From Microbacterium caowuchunii (lineage in GTDB: Bacteria > Actinomycetota > Actinomycetes > Actinomycetales > Microbacteriaceae), in NCBI RefSeq assembly GCF_008727755.1, contig NZ_CP044231.1:2976001-3040000 (forward strand): DNA of 64,000 nt, read 5' to 3'. The notes beneath the pieces were generated by a model that saw only the letters and a program-made list of their open reading frames with translations, had not been told where the DNA came from and made no database searches. Shown here in pieces: positions 8,325-17,219 of this stretch. The position numbers and the translations under genes were made by a program. The stretch's first letter is position 1, and each line of letters opens with the position of its first letter.

Positions 8325-9674
8325 ATGACGCCACGCACGAATCGTCAGATGACACTGACGTTCTTCATGACCGCGTTCGGATATCACAACGACGCGTGGA
8401 TGCACCCGCGCAGCAATGCGGAGGAGATCGGCAAGCTGTCGCTCATCCGGGAGATGGCGCAGGCCGCCGAGCGGGCGAAGCTGGATGCCGTCTTCATCGC
8501 GGATAGCGTGAGTGCCCACCCGCTGTGGCGGGGCGCCTATCGCGGCGCGTCGGTGTACGAGCCGGTCGTGACGCTCGCCGCGCTCATCGGCTACACGGAG
8601 AAGATCGGTCTCATCGGCACGCAGTCGACGACGTTCAACGAGCCGTACACCGTCGCGCGGCAGTTCGCCGAGCTCGACGTGCTCAGCGACGGGCGGGCGG
8701 CGTGGAACATCGTCACCGCGATCAACGGCAACGAGAACTACGGGCGCGAGCTACCGCCCAAGGACTGGCGCTACGACCGCGCGACGGAGTTCGTCGACGT
8801 CGTGAAGAAGCTGTGGGACTCGTGGGACCGTGACGCGATCATCAACGACCACGAGCGTGGCCGCTGGGTCGACACCGAGCGGATGCACCGCATCAACCAC
8901 GTCGGCGAGCACTTCCGGGTGGAGGGTCCGCTGGCGATCCCCCGCTCGCCGCAGGAGCGCCCTGTCCTGGTGCAGGCGGGGCAGTCGCCCGCGGGGCTCG
9001 AGCTCGGCACGTCCGTCGCCGACCTGGTGTACGCGGTGCAGCCCGAGTTCCACAACGCCGTCGAGTTCTACCGCACGTTCAAGGAGCGCGTCGCGGCGAA
9101 GGGGCGGAACCCGGAGAAGGTGCGGATCCTGCCCGGAATCATGCCGATCACGGGCCGCACGCAGAAGGAGGCCGAGGAGTTCGCGAAGGAACTCGAGGAC
9201 AGCATGCACCCGGGCAACAGCCGCGCGCTCATCGAGGGCTTCCTGGGCATCGACATCAGCGACCTCGAGATGACCGACCGCATCCCGCAGGAGCGGTTCA
9301 TCGACGACCCGGAGCGCATCGAGCGGTACAAGCTGTTCCGCGACCTCGCGAAGGAGCTGAGCGTCCGTGACCTCATGGTGCACATCGCCCGCGCGGTGGG
9401 GCACCGGGTCATGATCGCGACGCCGGACAAGATCGCGGAGTCGATGATCGAGTGGTTCGAGGGCCGCGCCTGCGACGGCTTCAACCTCAACATGCCCTCG
9501 ATCCCGGAGGGGATGAACCGCGTGTTCGACCTCGTCGTCCCCGAGCTGCAGGAACGGGGGTTCTTCCGCACGGAATACGAGGGCGACACGTTCCGCGAGC
9601 GCTCCGGCCTCGAGGTCGAGGAGGACGACCTGCAGCGGTTGCGGGCGACGTACCGCACGTACGCGGGGGCCTGA
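8325..9674 (+). CDS. FMN-dependent monooxygenase, NtaA/SnaA/DszA family
   Basis: 449-residue luciferase-fold monooxygenase. It opens with TLTFFMTAFGYHNDAWMHP and contains the family blocks KLDAVFIADS, YTEKIGLIGTQSTTFNEPY, DVLSDGRAAWNIVTAINGNENYG and PVLVQAGQSPAGLELG. Such enzymes use FMNH2 from a separate reductase; the reductase-like gene at 17220 is a possible partner. Substrates of the family include nitrilotriacetate, pristinamycin IIB and dibenzothiophene sulfone; the substrate here is unknown. GAGGAGG upstream supports the start. A strong hairpin follows. Confidence 0.88.
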   Translation: MTPRTNRQMTLTFFMTAFGYHNDAWMHPRSNAEEIGKLSLIREMAQAAERAKLDAVFIADSVSAHPLWRGAYRGASVYEPVVTLAALIGYTEKIGLIGTQSTTFNEPYTVARQFAELDVLSDGRAAWNIVTAINGNENYGRELPPKDWRYDRATEFVDVVKKLWDSWDRDAIINDHERGRWVDTERMHRINHVGEHFRVEGPLAIPRSPQERPVLVQAGQSPAGLELGTSVADLVYAVQPEFHNAVEFYRTFKERVAAKGRNPEKVRILPGIMPITGRTQKEAEEFAKELEDSMHPGNSRALIEGFLGIDISDLEMTDRIPQERFIDDPERIERYKLFRDLAKELSVRDLMVHIARAVGHRVMIATPDKIAESMIEWFEGRACDGFNLNMPSIPEGMNRVFDLVVPELQERGFFRTEYEGDTFRERSGLEVEEDDLQRLRATYRTYAGA

Positions 9675-9679
9675 CCGGC

Positions 9680-9728
9680 GATACGCCAGAGGGGGAGGAC
9701 CGGTTCGGTCCTCCCCCTCTGGCGTATC
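9680..9728. terminator. Bidirectional terminator hairpin
   Basis: A perfect 23-bp stem with a 3-nt loop fills the gap between the convergent monooxygenase and SDR genes. The palindrome would act for both strands. No clear U-tract follows. Confidence 0.85.
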
Positions 9729-9731
9729 CGC

Positions 9732-10571
9732 TCAGCGCTCGGCCGGACGCCCCACCGCGTAGGGGCTGAACCCGCCACCGTCGACGCCGATCGTCTGCGC
9801 GGTGACGTAGCCGCTGGCCTCATGGGCGAAGAACGCGACGACGTGGGCGATGTCCTCCGGGGTGCCGACCCGGCCGACCGCGATGCGCTCGCTCATGCGT
9901 GTCATGGCCTCGGTCCGATCCTCCCCGGTGCGGCCGAGCATGGAACGGCTGGTGGCGACGAGCCCCGGGCAGACCGCGTTGGCGGTGATCCCCCAGCCGG
10001 CAACGTCCATCGCGAGCGCACGGGTCATCCCGAGCACGCCGGCCTTCGACGCGGAGTACGCGGTCGAACGCCCGGCGGCCTCGACGCCCGCCATGGACGA
10101 GATCGTCACGATGCGGCCATACCGCCGCTCGCGCATGAGCGGCACGGCCGCGCGCGCCATGAGGAACGCGCCGGTGAGGTTCACCCGCAGCTGCAGGTCC
10201 CAGGCCTCGAGCGGCACGTCCACGACATCGGCGCGGTCCGCCCCCTGCGGTGCCGCCGCGTTGTTCACGAGGATGTCGAGCCGTCCGTAACGCTCCTGCA
10301 CCCCCGCCAGGATCCGCTCGACGTCCTCGGGCGACCCGACGTCGCCGAGCATCGCCTCGGCGGTGCCGCCCGCATCCTGGATCTCGGCGACGAGCTCGTC
10401 GAGCCCACGGTCCTGGTCGGCCGTCTGCCCCGCGTTGACGACGCCGCCGGGTTCGCGGTCCGTCACGACGACGGTGCGCCCCTCGGCCGCCAGCCGCCGC
10501 GCGATGGCAGCCCCCATACCGTCGGGTTTGCCGCAGCCGGTGATGACCGCGACTGGTGCCTCGTTCGTCAT
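9732..10571 (-). CDS. SDR-family NAD(P)-dependent oxidoreductase
   Basis: 279-residue classical short-chain dehydrogenase. The nucleotide-binding motif is slightly expanded (TGCGKPDGMG near residue 11), followed by NNAAAPQG, ISSMAG and the catalytic Tyr/Lys in YSASKAG. C-terminal IGVDGGGFSPY is typical of the FabG-like group. AAGGAGA precedes the ATG. It lies downstream of the oppA-type gene but is separated from it by a terminator-like hairpin, so it may be transcribed separately. Substrate not evident. Confidence 0.85.
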   Translation of the reverse strand: MTNEAPVAVITGCGKPDGMGAAIARRLAAEGRTVVVTDREPGGVVNAGQTADQDRGLDELVAEIQDAGGTAEAMLGDVGSPEDVERILAGVQERYGRLDILVNNAAAPQGADRADVVDVPLEAWDLQLRVNLTGAFLMARAAVPLMRERRYGRIVTISSMAGVEAAGRSTAYSASKAGVLGMTRALAMDVAGWGITANAVCPGLVATSRSMLGRTGEDRTEAMTRMSERIAVGRVGTPEDIAHVVAFFAHEASGYVTAQTIGVDGGGFSPYAVGRPAER

Positions 10572-10645
10572 GTGTCTCCTTCTCGTCCGGGCGGTTGCCG
10601 ATGCGCATCCGCCTCATTCTCGGATCCGCCGAGCCCCGACACGAC

Positions 10646-10680
10646 GGCGGGGCCGCGGGCATTCCGCCCACGGCCCCGCC
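10646..10680. terminator. Terminator hairpin after the opp-type operon
   Basis: A 15-bp GC-rich stem with one G-U-type mismatch and a 5-nt loop lies just after the substrate-binding protein gene on the minus strand and before the SDR gene. Confidence 0.65.
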
Positions 10681-10692
10681 GGTCCGGATCGC

Positions 10693-12294
10693 TCAGCCGA
10701 CCCAGGTCATGTGCGTCCACGGCGGGTTGTTGGTCTGCCCGACCGCATCCGTCAGCCCCTCCCACCGCACGGAACTCACGGTGTAGTTGGAGCCGTGGGT
10801 CCACGCCAGCGGCAGCCAGTGGGCGCTCGCGACCGCGCGCTGCTGAAGCGTGCGGAACTGCGCGGCGCGCTCGTCCTGGTCGAGGGTCGCCAGCGCCGCA
10901 GTCGCGGCCTGGTCGAGCTGCTCGTCGCAGACGCCGGACGGGTTGCTCACCGGGATGCGGTTGGGGTTGCAGGTGAGCCACCGGACGACACCGATGCTCG
11001 GGTCGGCCCCTGCCACCGAGCGCATCAGCATGATCCCGAAGTCGCTCTGCGCGAAGACGGATTCCATGAACACCGGCTCCGCGGTGCCGAGGAGGTTCGC
11101 CCCGATACCGACGTCCTGCAGCGAGGACTTCACAACCTCCGCCGCGGCGGCGACGTCGCTGAGCGCGGAGATGTAGCGGATGTCGAGCGTGAACCGGGTG
11201 CCGTCGGGGCCGACGGGATAGCCCGCCGCATCCAGTCCGGCGTTGATCGCGTCGATGTCCCGTTCGAAGGACTTGTCGAAGTCGACGGAGTTGTCGACTG
11301 CCCACGTCATCCCCTCCGGGAACACCGTCGTGGCCGCCTCGCCCAGGCCGTGCAGGCTGAGGTCGACGATCGCCTCACGGTCGATCGCAGCGAACACCAG
11401 CGAACGGAGTTCGGGCGTCGACAGCTCCGGCAGCGAGGCGTTGAAGCCCGCGTTCACCATCTGCGGGAGGGCACCCCGCAGCACCAGCTCGAGGCTGTCG
11501 CTCGCCTCGACCTGGTCCTGCTGCGACGGATCGACGACGGCCGCATCCAGCTCACCCGACTGCAGCGCCATCATGCGGGCGTTCGGGTCGGTCATGACCG
11601 GGTAGATCGCGCGATCGACCTCGAAGTCGCCCCGCCACCAGTCCGGGTTCTTCACGAGCACGATCTGCTCACCGGGGCTGAACGACTCGAACATGAGCGG
11701 ACCGGTTCCGATCGGGGCCATGTTCGCGGGATTCGTGACGTAGTCGGTGCCCTCGTAGATGTGCTTGGGGACGAGAGCCTGCTGCGACAGCGCCGCCAGG
11801 AACGGCCCATACTGGTTGGCCAGGTTCAGCACGACGGTCGTCTCGTCCGGCGTATCGATGGACGCGATCGAAGCCGAGAGCGGCTTGCCGAACGTCTGCA
11901 GCGGCATGATCTCCTCGAAGTTGAACTTCACGTCCTCCGAGGTGAACGGCTCGCCGTCATGCCACAGCACGCCTTCTTCGAGCTCGAGGGTGACGGTCGA
12001 GCCGTCCTCGCTGAACTCCCACGACTTCGCCAGGCCCGGCATGATCTCGTACCCGTCGTTCAGCTCGACGAGCGTACCCAGTACCGAGAAGCCGAAGCGC
12101 AGCGGGATGGGGCCGCCCGCGAACTGCGGGTTGAGGCTGGTGGGGTCGGCGCTGACCGCTTCGATGTAGACACGTTCCACGTCGTCCGCCGGGGCGGGCG
12201 CGGACGAATCGCCACCGCCACTGCAGGCCGCGAGTGCCAGCATCGCGGCGGTCACACCGACCGCGGCGATGCCGCGCAATGATCTCATGCTCAT
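10693..12294 (-). CDS. ABC transporter substrate-binding lipoprotein, family 5 (Opp/Dpp type)
   Basis: 533-residue extracellular solute-binding protein. It has a lipoprotein signal ending in LALAAC (Cys near residue 24), followed by a Gly/Ser/Ala/Pro-rich linker. The body has family-5 features such as GLAKSWEFSEDGSTVTLELEEGVLWHDGEPFTSEDV (positions about 85-120) and IGTGPLMFE. I start at MSMRSLRG; an upstream in-frame ATG would place a charged stretch before the signal. Last gene of a BCDF-A operon. It may bind peptides, nickel or other solutes; the IclR neighbour hints at a catabolic substrate. Confidence 0.88.
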   Translation of the reverse strand: MSMRSLRGIAAVGVTAAMLALAACSGGGDSSAPAPADDVERVYIEAVSADPTSLNPQFAGGPIPLRFGFSVLGTLVELNDGYEIMPGLAKSWEFSEDGSTVTLELEEGVLWHDGEPFTSEDVKFNFEEIMPLQTFGKPLSASIASIDTPDETTVVLNLANQYGPFLAALSQQALVPKHIYEGTDYVTNPANMAPIGTGPLMFESFSPGEQIVLVKNPDWWRGDFEVDRAIYPVMTDPNARMMALQSGELDAAVVDPSQQDQVEASDSLELVLRGALPQMVNAGFNASLPELSTPELRSLVFAAIDREAIVDLSLHGLGEAATTVFPEGMTWAVDNSVDFDKSFERDIDAINAGLDAAGYPVGPDGTRFTLDIRYISALSDVAAAAEVVKSSLQDVGIGANLLGTAEPVFMESVFAQSDFGIMLMRSVAGADPSIGVVRWLTCNPNRIPVSNPSGVCDEQLDQAATAALATLDQDERAAQFRTLQQRAVASAHWLPLAWTHGSNYTVSSVRWEGLTDAVGQTNNPPWTHMTWVG

Positions 12295-12338
12295 CTTCGA
12301 GCTGCCTTTCTGTCGTTTCGTTCGGGTTTCTGGTCGAT

Positions 12339-13133
12339 TCACAACCGCGGGGCGGCGGCGAGGAGGGTGCGGGTGTACTCGTGCTGCGGGTCCTCGAAGA
12401 TCCGCTTCTTCGGGCCGTGCTCGACGATCCGGCCGGCACGCATGACGTAGACCGTGTCGGCGACCTTCTGCACGACCGGCAGGTCGTGGGTGATGAAGAC
12501 GTACCCGATGCCGCGCTCGGCCTGCAGCGCGGTCATGACGCGCAGCACACCCGCCTTCACGGACGCGTCCAACGCGGAGACCGCCTCGTCGGCGATGATG
12601 ATCCGAGGATCCAGCACGAGCGCGCGGGCGATGAGCACGCGCTGACGCTGACCGCCGCTCAGCTCGTGGGGGTATCGGTCCAGGAACGCGGACGCCGGGA
12701 ACAGGCCGACCGACTCCAACGCCGCACTGGCGACGCGCTCCATGTCCTTTCTCGAGGCGATCGCGTGCCGGCGGATGACATCGGCGAGCGCTTTCCTGAC
12801 CGTCTTTCGCGGGTTCAGGGAGCCGGCCGGATCCTGCAGAACGGCCTGCACGGTGCGCCGGTAGCCCCGCCGCTGCGTCGGGTCCATCCGCCGCAGGTCG
12901 ACTCCGTCCAACGCGATTCCGCCGGAGGTCGGCGGGATGAGTCCGAGCAGCATCCGTGCGAGGGTGCTCTTCCCGCTCCCGCTCTCGCCGACGATGGCGA
13001 TGAACTCGCCCGGCCTGGCGGTGAGGCTCGCCTCCTGCACCGCCGTCACCCCGTGCCTGCCGCCGAAGACCTTGGAGGCACCGGTCACCTCCAGCACCGC
13101 GCCGCCGCCGGCGGACCGCGAATCGACGCTCAC
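12339..13133 (-). CDS. ABC transporter ATP-binding protein, OppF/DppF type
   Basis: 264-residue ATPase with Walker A GESGSGKST (near residue 43), signature LSGGQRQRV, Walker B IIIADEAVSALD and H-loop ITHDL. The Walker B follow-on is AVSALD where PTSALD is more common. The GTG start overlaps the stop of the upstream ATPase gene (GTGA). It couples ATP hydrolysis to import by the OppBC-like permeases encoded upstream. Confidence 0.9.
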   Translation of the reverse strand: MSVDSRSAGGGAVLEVTGASKVFGGRHGVTAVQEASLTARPGEFIAIVGESGSGKSTLARMLLGLIPPTSGGIALDGVDLRRMDPTQRRGYRRTVQAVLQDPAGSLNPRKTVRKALADVIRRHAIASRKDMERVASAALESVGLFPASAFLDRYPHELSGGQRQRVLIARALVLDPRIIIADEAVSALDASVKAGVLRVMTALQAERGIGYVFITHDLPVVQKVADTVYVMRAGRIVEHGPKKRIFEDPQHEYTRTLLAAAPRL

Positions 13134-14047
13134 CGCGACACCGCCGTCTCCGCCTCGTGATGGCACTCCGTGGTGTCGGTCACCAGCCAGTCGCGCAGCT
13201 CGGGCGGGATGGAGTACAGCGCAGTGTCCTCGTCGGTGAGGCTCCGCACCGCTCGCAGCAGCGCCTTCGTGTACGGATGGCGCGGTTCGTCGAGCACGGC
13301 GCGGGTCGGTCCCGACTCCACGACCCGCCCGCCGTACATGACGTACAGCCGGTCGGTCATCTCGGCGACGACGGCGAGGTCGTGGGAGACGAGGAGGAGC
13401 GACGTCCCGATCGTCCGGACCGTGTCGTCCAGGCCGCGGAGGACGACCGCCTGCACGGTCGCATCCAGAGCCGTGGTGGGTTCGTCGGCGATGAGCAGGT
13501 CCGGACGCTTGGCCACAGCGATCGCGATGAGCACGCGCTGGCGCATCCCACCGCTCAGCTCGTGCGGGAACTTCGCCGCGACGTTCCGGGCGTCGTCGAG
13601 TCCGGCGAGCACGAGGGAACGGAGCACCTCGGCCTCGATCCCGCCGCGGTCGCGGGCACGGCCGCTCGTGCGGACCGATTCGGCGACCTGCGGCCCGATC
13701 CGTTTCGTCGGGTTCAAGTACGTCAGCGGGTCCTGGAACACCATGCCGACGCGACGCGAACGGATCTCCCGCCACGCACGCGGGGCGGCTCCGATCATCT
13801 CGGTGCCCTCGAACCGGAGCGATCCTTCCATCCGCACCCGCGGCGACGTCGGGAGGAGCCCGGCGATCGAACGGGCCGTCACGGACTTGCCCGACCCGGA
13901 TTCGCCGACGATCCCGACCCGCTCGCCGCGACGCACGGTCAGGGTGACGTCTTTCACCGCGTGCACGGTCTCCCGCTCCCCCGCGGGCAGCCGGACAGAG
14001 AGTGAGGTGAGCTCGAGCATCGGTTCCGCGCTGTTGACGACGGTCAT
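13130..14047 (-). CDS. ABC transporter ATP-binding protein, OppD/DppD type
   Basis: 305-residue ATPase with Walker A GESGSGKSVTAR, MVFQDPLTYLNP (Q-loop), signature LSGGMRQRV, Walker B LLIADEPTTALD and SHDLAVV. It carries the family's C-terminal extension after RHPYTKALLRAV. The ATG overlaps the stop of the upstream permease (ATGA). Partner of the OppF-like ATPase. Confidence 0.92.
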   Translation of the reverse strand: MTVVNSAEPMLELTSLSVRLPAGERETVHAVKDVTLTVRRGERVGIVGESGSGKSVTARSIAGLLPTSPRVRMEGSLRFEGTEMIGAAPRAWREIRSRRVGMVFQDPLTYLNPTKRIGPQVAESVRTSGRARDRGGIEAEVLRSLVLAGLDDARNVAAKFPHELSGGMRQRVLIAIAVAKRPDLLIADEPTTALDATVQAVVLRGLDDTVRTIGTSLLLVSHDLAVVAEMTDRLYVMYGGRVVESGPTRAVLDEPRHPYTKALLRAVRSLTDEDTALYSIPPELRDWLVTDTTECHHEAETAVSR

Positions 14048-14976
14048 TTCACCCTCCCGATGGTGGGGTTGAGGATGTCGTTCAGGGAGTCCCCCAACAT
14101 GTTGACGGCGAGCACGACGAAGAAGATGCACAGGCCGGGGAGCACCGCGAGCCACCACCCGGTGGCCATATACGGTTGTGCGGCGTTCAGCAGCGCGCCC
14201 CAACTCGGCGTGTTCGCGTCCCCGATCCCCAGGAAGGCGAGCGAGGACTCGATCAGGATGGCGCGGCCGACCGTCATCGTCGTCGCGACGAGCACCGGCG
14301 GCATCGCGTTGGGCAGCACGTCGGACCACAGGATGCGAAGGCTGTGGATCCCTGCCGCACGCGCCGACTCGACGTAGCCGAGCTGACTGATCCGCATCGC
14401 CTCCGCGCGGACGATCCTCGCCACGCCCGGCCACATGGTGATCGAGAGGATGAGGACGATGAGCAGGATGTTCGAGCCGAACAGCGCTGCGGCGACGATG
14501 GCGAGAACGATGCCGGGGAGGACCTGGAAGAACTCCGAGAGCTTCACCAGCGCGGTGTCGGCGAATCCGCCGTAGAACCCGGCGAGTCCGCCGAGCACGA
14601 GGCCGAGCGTCATGCACAGCAACGCCACACTGAACCCCACGAGCAATGAGACGCGGCCGCCGAGCAGGAGGCGGGAGAGGTAATCCCGACCCAGCTGATC
14701 GGTGCCGAGCAGCGCGGCGCCGCCCGGTGCGCGGAGGACGTCGCTGCTGGTGGCGACCGGGTCCGGGGCGAAGAACGGCCCGATCGCGACGGCGACGCAG
14801 ATGACGGCGAGCGCGGCCAGGAAGAAGATGTTGCTGGGCCGGCCGACGAACCGTCGCCACAGCGGGCGGCGCTTCCCGCCCGCGGGGACGGTCGGGACGA
14901 CACCGGATGGTGGCGCGTCGAGCGCTGCCTCACCCGCCCGCAGCGTGGGGGTCGTCTCCTCGTTGAGACTCGTCAC
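14044..14976 (-). CDS. ABC transporter permease, OppC/DppC type
   Basis: 310-residue inner-membrane permease with about six transmembrane segments after a basic N-terminal tail. The family motif LLGTDQLGRDYLSRLLLGGR lies near residues 88-107 and the EAA loop is ESARAAGIHSLRILWSDVLPN. GTG start with GGGAGGG upstream and a GTGA overlap with the OppB-like gene. Confidence 0.92.
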   Translation of the reverse strand: MTSLNEETTPTLRAGEAALDAPPSGVVPTVPAGGKRRPLWRRFVGRPSNIFFLAALAVICVAVAIGPFFAPDPVATSSDVLRAPGGAALLGTDQLGRDYLSRLLLGGRVSLLVGFSVALLCMTLGLVLGGLAGFYGGFADTALVKLSEFFQVLPGIVLAIVAAALFGSNILLIVLILSITMWPGVARIVRAEAMRISQLGYVESARAAGIHSLRILWSDVLPNAMPPVLVATTMTVGRAILIESSLAFLGIGDANTPSWGALLNAAQPYMATGWWLAVLPGLCIFFVVLAVNMLGDSLNDILNPTIGRVK

Positions 14977-15950
14977 GATGCCCTCCCAGTGCTGAACAGG
15001 CGCGCCCGCAGGCGCGGGTCGACGATGCCGTACACGATGTCGGTGACCAGGTTGATGACGATGATCGTGATGGTGATCAGCACGGCGCAGCCGAGCACGA
15101 CCTGGTTGTTCTGCTTCTGCACGGCGTCGTAGAGCAGCAGCCCCATGCCCGGCCAGCCGAAGACCCGTTCGACGACGACGGATCCCGCGAACGTGAGTCC
15201 CAGGCTGTAGCCGGCGACCGTGACCATCGGCAGCAGCGCGTTCGGCATCGCGTGGCGCCAGAGGATCGCCTGATCGCTCAGGCCCTTGGACCGGGCGGTG
15301 TCGATGTAGTCCTGGCCGAGCGCCTCGATGACGGCCGAGCGCATGATGCGCGTCTTGTACGCCAGCTCGGTGGTGGCCATCGTGATGACGGGCAGGACGA
15401 GGTACTGGATCGCTATGCCCTCCTGCCCGTACGGGCTCATGCCCTGCGTGGGGAGCCAGCCCAGCCACATCGAGAAGACCATGAGCAGCAGCAGGCCCAG
15501 CCAGAAGTTCGGGATGGAGAACAGGGCGACCGACAGGCCGGAGATCGTGCCGTCGAGCGCCTTCGAGCGGGTGCGCGCGGCGATCGTGCCGAGGACGATG
15601 CCGCCGATGGTGGAGATGATGAAGGCCGGGAGAGCGAGGGCGATGGTGTTCCCGACGCGATCGGCGATGAGCGCCGTGACCGTCGTCGAGGTCCCGAACG
15701 AGTATCCGAGGTTCCCGGTGAAGATGTTCCCGAGGAAGATCAGATACCGCTCCCCGAGCGGACGATCGAGCCCGAACGACGCGACCATCTGGGCACGGAA
15801 GTCCTCCGAGACCGGGCTGTCACCGACCAGCGACTGCACGGGGTCACCCGGAGCGATCTCGAGCAGGAAGAACAGCGTGGTCAGGACGGCGACGAACAGG
15901 ATCAGCGAGGAGAGCACGAGCCTCCCGATGTGGAGGACCGTGCCCTTCAT
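14973..15950 (-). CDS. ABC transporter permease, OppB/DppB type
   Basis: 325-residue permease beginning with a basic-hydrophobic helix and the family segment EIAPGDPVQSLVGDSPVSE (near residue 31). The EAA loop reads DTARSKGLSDQAILWRHAMPN and the C-terminus ends DPRLRARLF. First gene of the operon, divergent from an iclR gene across a 331-bp regulatory gap. Confidence 0.92.
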   Translation of the reverse strand: MKGTVLHIGRLVLSSLILFVAVLTTLFFLLEIAPGDPVQSLVGDSPVSEDFRAQMVASFGLDRPLGERYLIFLGNIFTGNLGYSFGTSTTVTALIADRVGNTIALALPAFIISTIGGIVLGTIAARTRSKALDGTISGLSVALFSIPNFWLGLLLLMVFSMWLGWLPTQGMSPYGQEGIAIQYLVLPVITMATTELAYKTRIMRSAVIEALGQDYIDTARSKGLSDQAILWRHAMPNALLPMVTVAGYSLGLTFAGSVVVERVFGWPGMGLLLYDAVQKQNNQVVLGCAVLITITIIVINLVTDIVYGIVDPRLRARLFSTGRAS

Positions 15951-16281
15951 ACATGCCTCCCGTGATCGGCGCGGGTCCGATCAGGCCGGGGGGCGGACGT
16001 CATCGTTCGCACTGCTCTCACATCTCCGTCGATGGGCTGGTGATCTGTCGGCCGGTGCCGCCGTAGCGGTCCTCGGCACGGAGCCCCACCGTATGTCCAC
16101 AGCAGGAGCGGGGACACCTGTGATTCCGTGCTGCGGAACGCGGGATCAGCCGCGCGGAGGGGCGACGCCCCACCCTTCCGCGAGGCGGAATGGACTCGTC
16201 AGGACGGCCCGACACCGGATGACAATGACGACGTCCCCCCGACACCGGGGCCTAGACGCATGACGACTCGAGGGAGAGCCG
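15951..16281. promoter_or_regulatory. Divergent regulatory region with two IclR-type palindromes
   Basis: The 331-bp gap between the opp-type operon and the iclR gene holds two copies of the 15-bp pattern TTCCG-N5-CGGAA, at 16124-16138 and 16176-16190. Their centres are 52 bp apart, close to five helical turns, so a regulator could sit on one DNA face at both. A related sequence appears upstream of metF near 42206. No confident -10/-35 pair is visible. Confidence 0.5.
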
Positions 16282-17199
16282 ATGAGCGCCGATGTCCTGC
16301 ACATCTCCGAATACCGTCCTGGCACAGGCTCCGGTGCGGCCGCCGCCGCCACGGCGCATCCGCCCCTGATGCCCTCCGTCATCGCCCAGGCACAGGACGC
16401 GCGCGGGAAGCGGACGGCCGCGTCGCGGCTGCTGGCCCTGCTGGACGCATTCGGCGCCAGCGATGGCCCGAAGACACTTTCCGAGCTGAGCCGCCACGCG
16501 AACCTCTCGCTCACGACCACCCACCGTCTGGTCCACGAGATGCGCGCGTGGGGAGGGGTGGACGTGGACGAGCGGGGGCAGTACCGGCTGAGCAACAAGC
16601 TCCTCGCACTCGCCTCCGGCTCGACGAAGGCGTTCGACCTGCGGGAGCGGGCGCTGCCCCACCTCATGGAGCTGAACCGGGTCGCCGGCGTCAGCGTGCA
16701 GCTCGGCGTCCGGGACGGCGCCGACGTGCTGTACCTGGAGGCGCTGCGGACGATCCCCACCTACACGGGACAGAACCGCATCGGCGGTCGGATGCCGCTG
16801 CACACGACCGCGACCGGACTGGCGCTCCTGGCCAACGAGGATCCCGCCGTCGTCGACGAGTATCTCGCGGGGCCGCTGGCCCGCTACACCAGCCACACCC
16901 TCGTCGACCCCGCCTCGATCCGGCGGGAGCTCGAGCAGATCCGGGACCGCCGCTACGTCATCGCCGACCGCACCGTGACCCCGCAGGCGAGTTCCATCGC
17001 GGCACCGGTCATCGGTGAGGACGGACGGGTCACGGCAGCGGTGGGGATCCTGTACTTCACCTCGCACCCCGATCCGCGGCGGCTCGTCGAGCCGCTGCTG
17101 ACCGCGGTGACCCGCATCTCTCAGGCGATGGCCGACACCAGATCCGTGCCGGACCCCCGCACCGTCGAGTTCAACCGGCGCCGCGCCGGTCTGCTCTGA
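16282..17199 (+). CDS. IclR-family regulator
   Basis: 305-residue IclR protein with an N-terminal extension of about 45 residues before the winged helix (LSELSRHANLSLTTTHRLVHEM) and a C-terminal effector domain with MPLHTTATGLALLA. A GAGGGAGAG site precedes the ATG. It is divergent from the opp-type operon and upstream of a flavin reductase gene, so it probably controls both directions. The ligand is unknown. Confidence 0.88.
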   Translation: MSADVLHISEYRPGTGSGAAAAATAHPPLMPSVIAQAQDARGKRTAASRLLALLDAFGASDGPKTLSELSRHANLSLTTTHRLVHEMRAWGGVDVDERGQYRLSNKLLALASGSTKAFDLRERALPHLMELNRVAGVSVQLGVRDGADVLYLEALRTIPTYTGQNRIGGRMPLHTTATGLALLANEDPAVVDEYLAGPLARYTSHTLVDPASIRRELEQIRDRRYVIADRTVTPQASSIAAPVIGEDGRVTAAVGILYFTSHPDPRRLVEPLLTAVTRISQAMADTRSVPDPRTVEFNRRRAGLL

Positions 17200-17219
17200 C
17201 CACCTCACCCAGGAGCCCC

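Noticed and set aside
15951..16281. A short gene in the 331-bp gap
   Set aside because: The frames present lack a ribosome site and recognisable motifs, and the inverted repeats explain the region better as regulatory.
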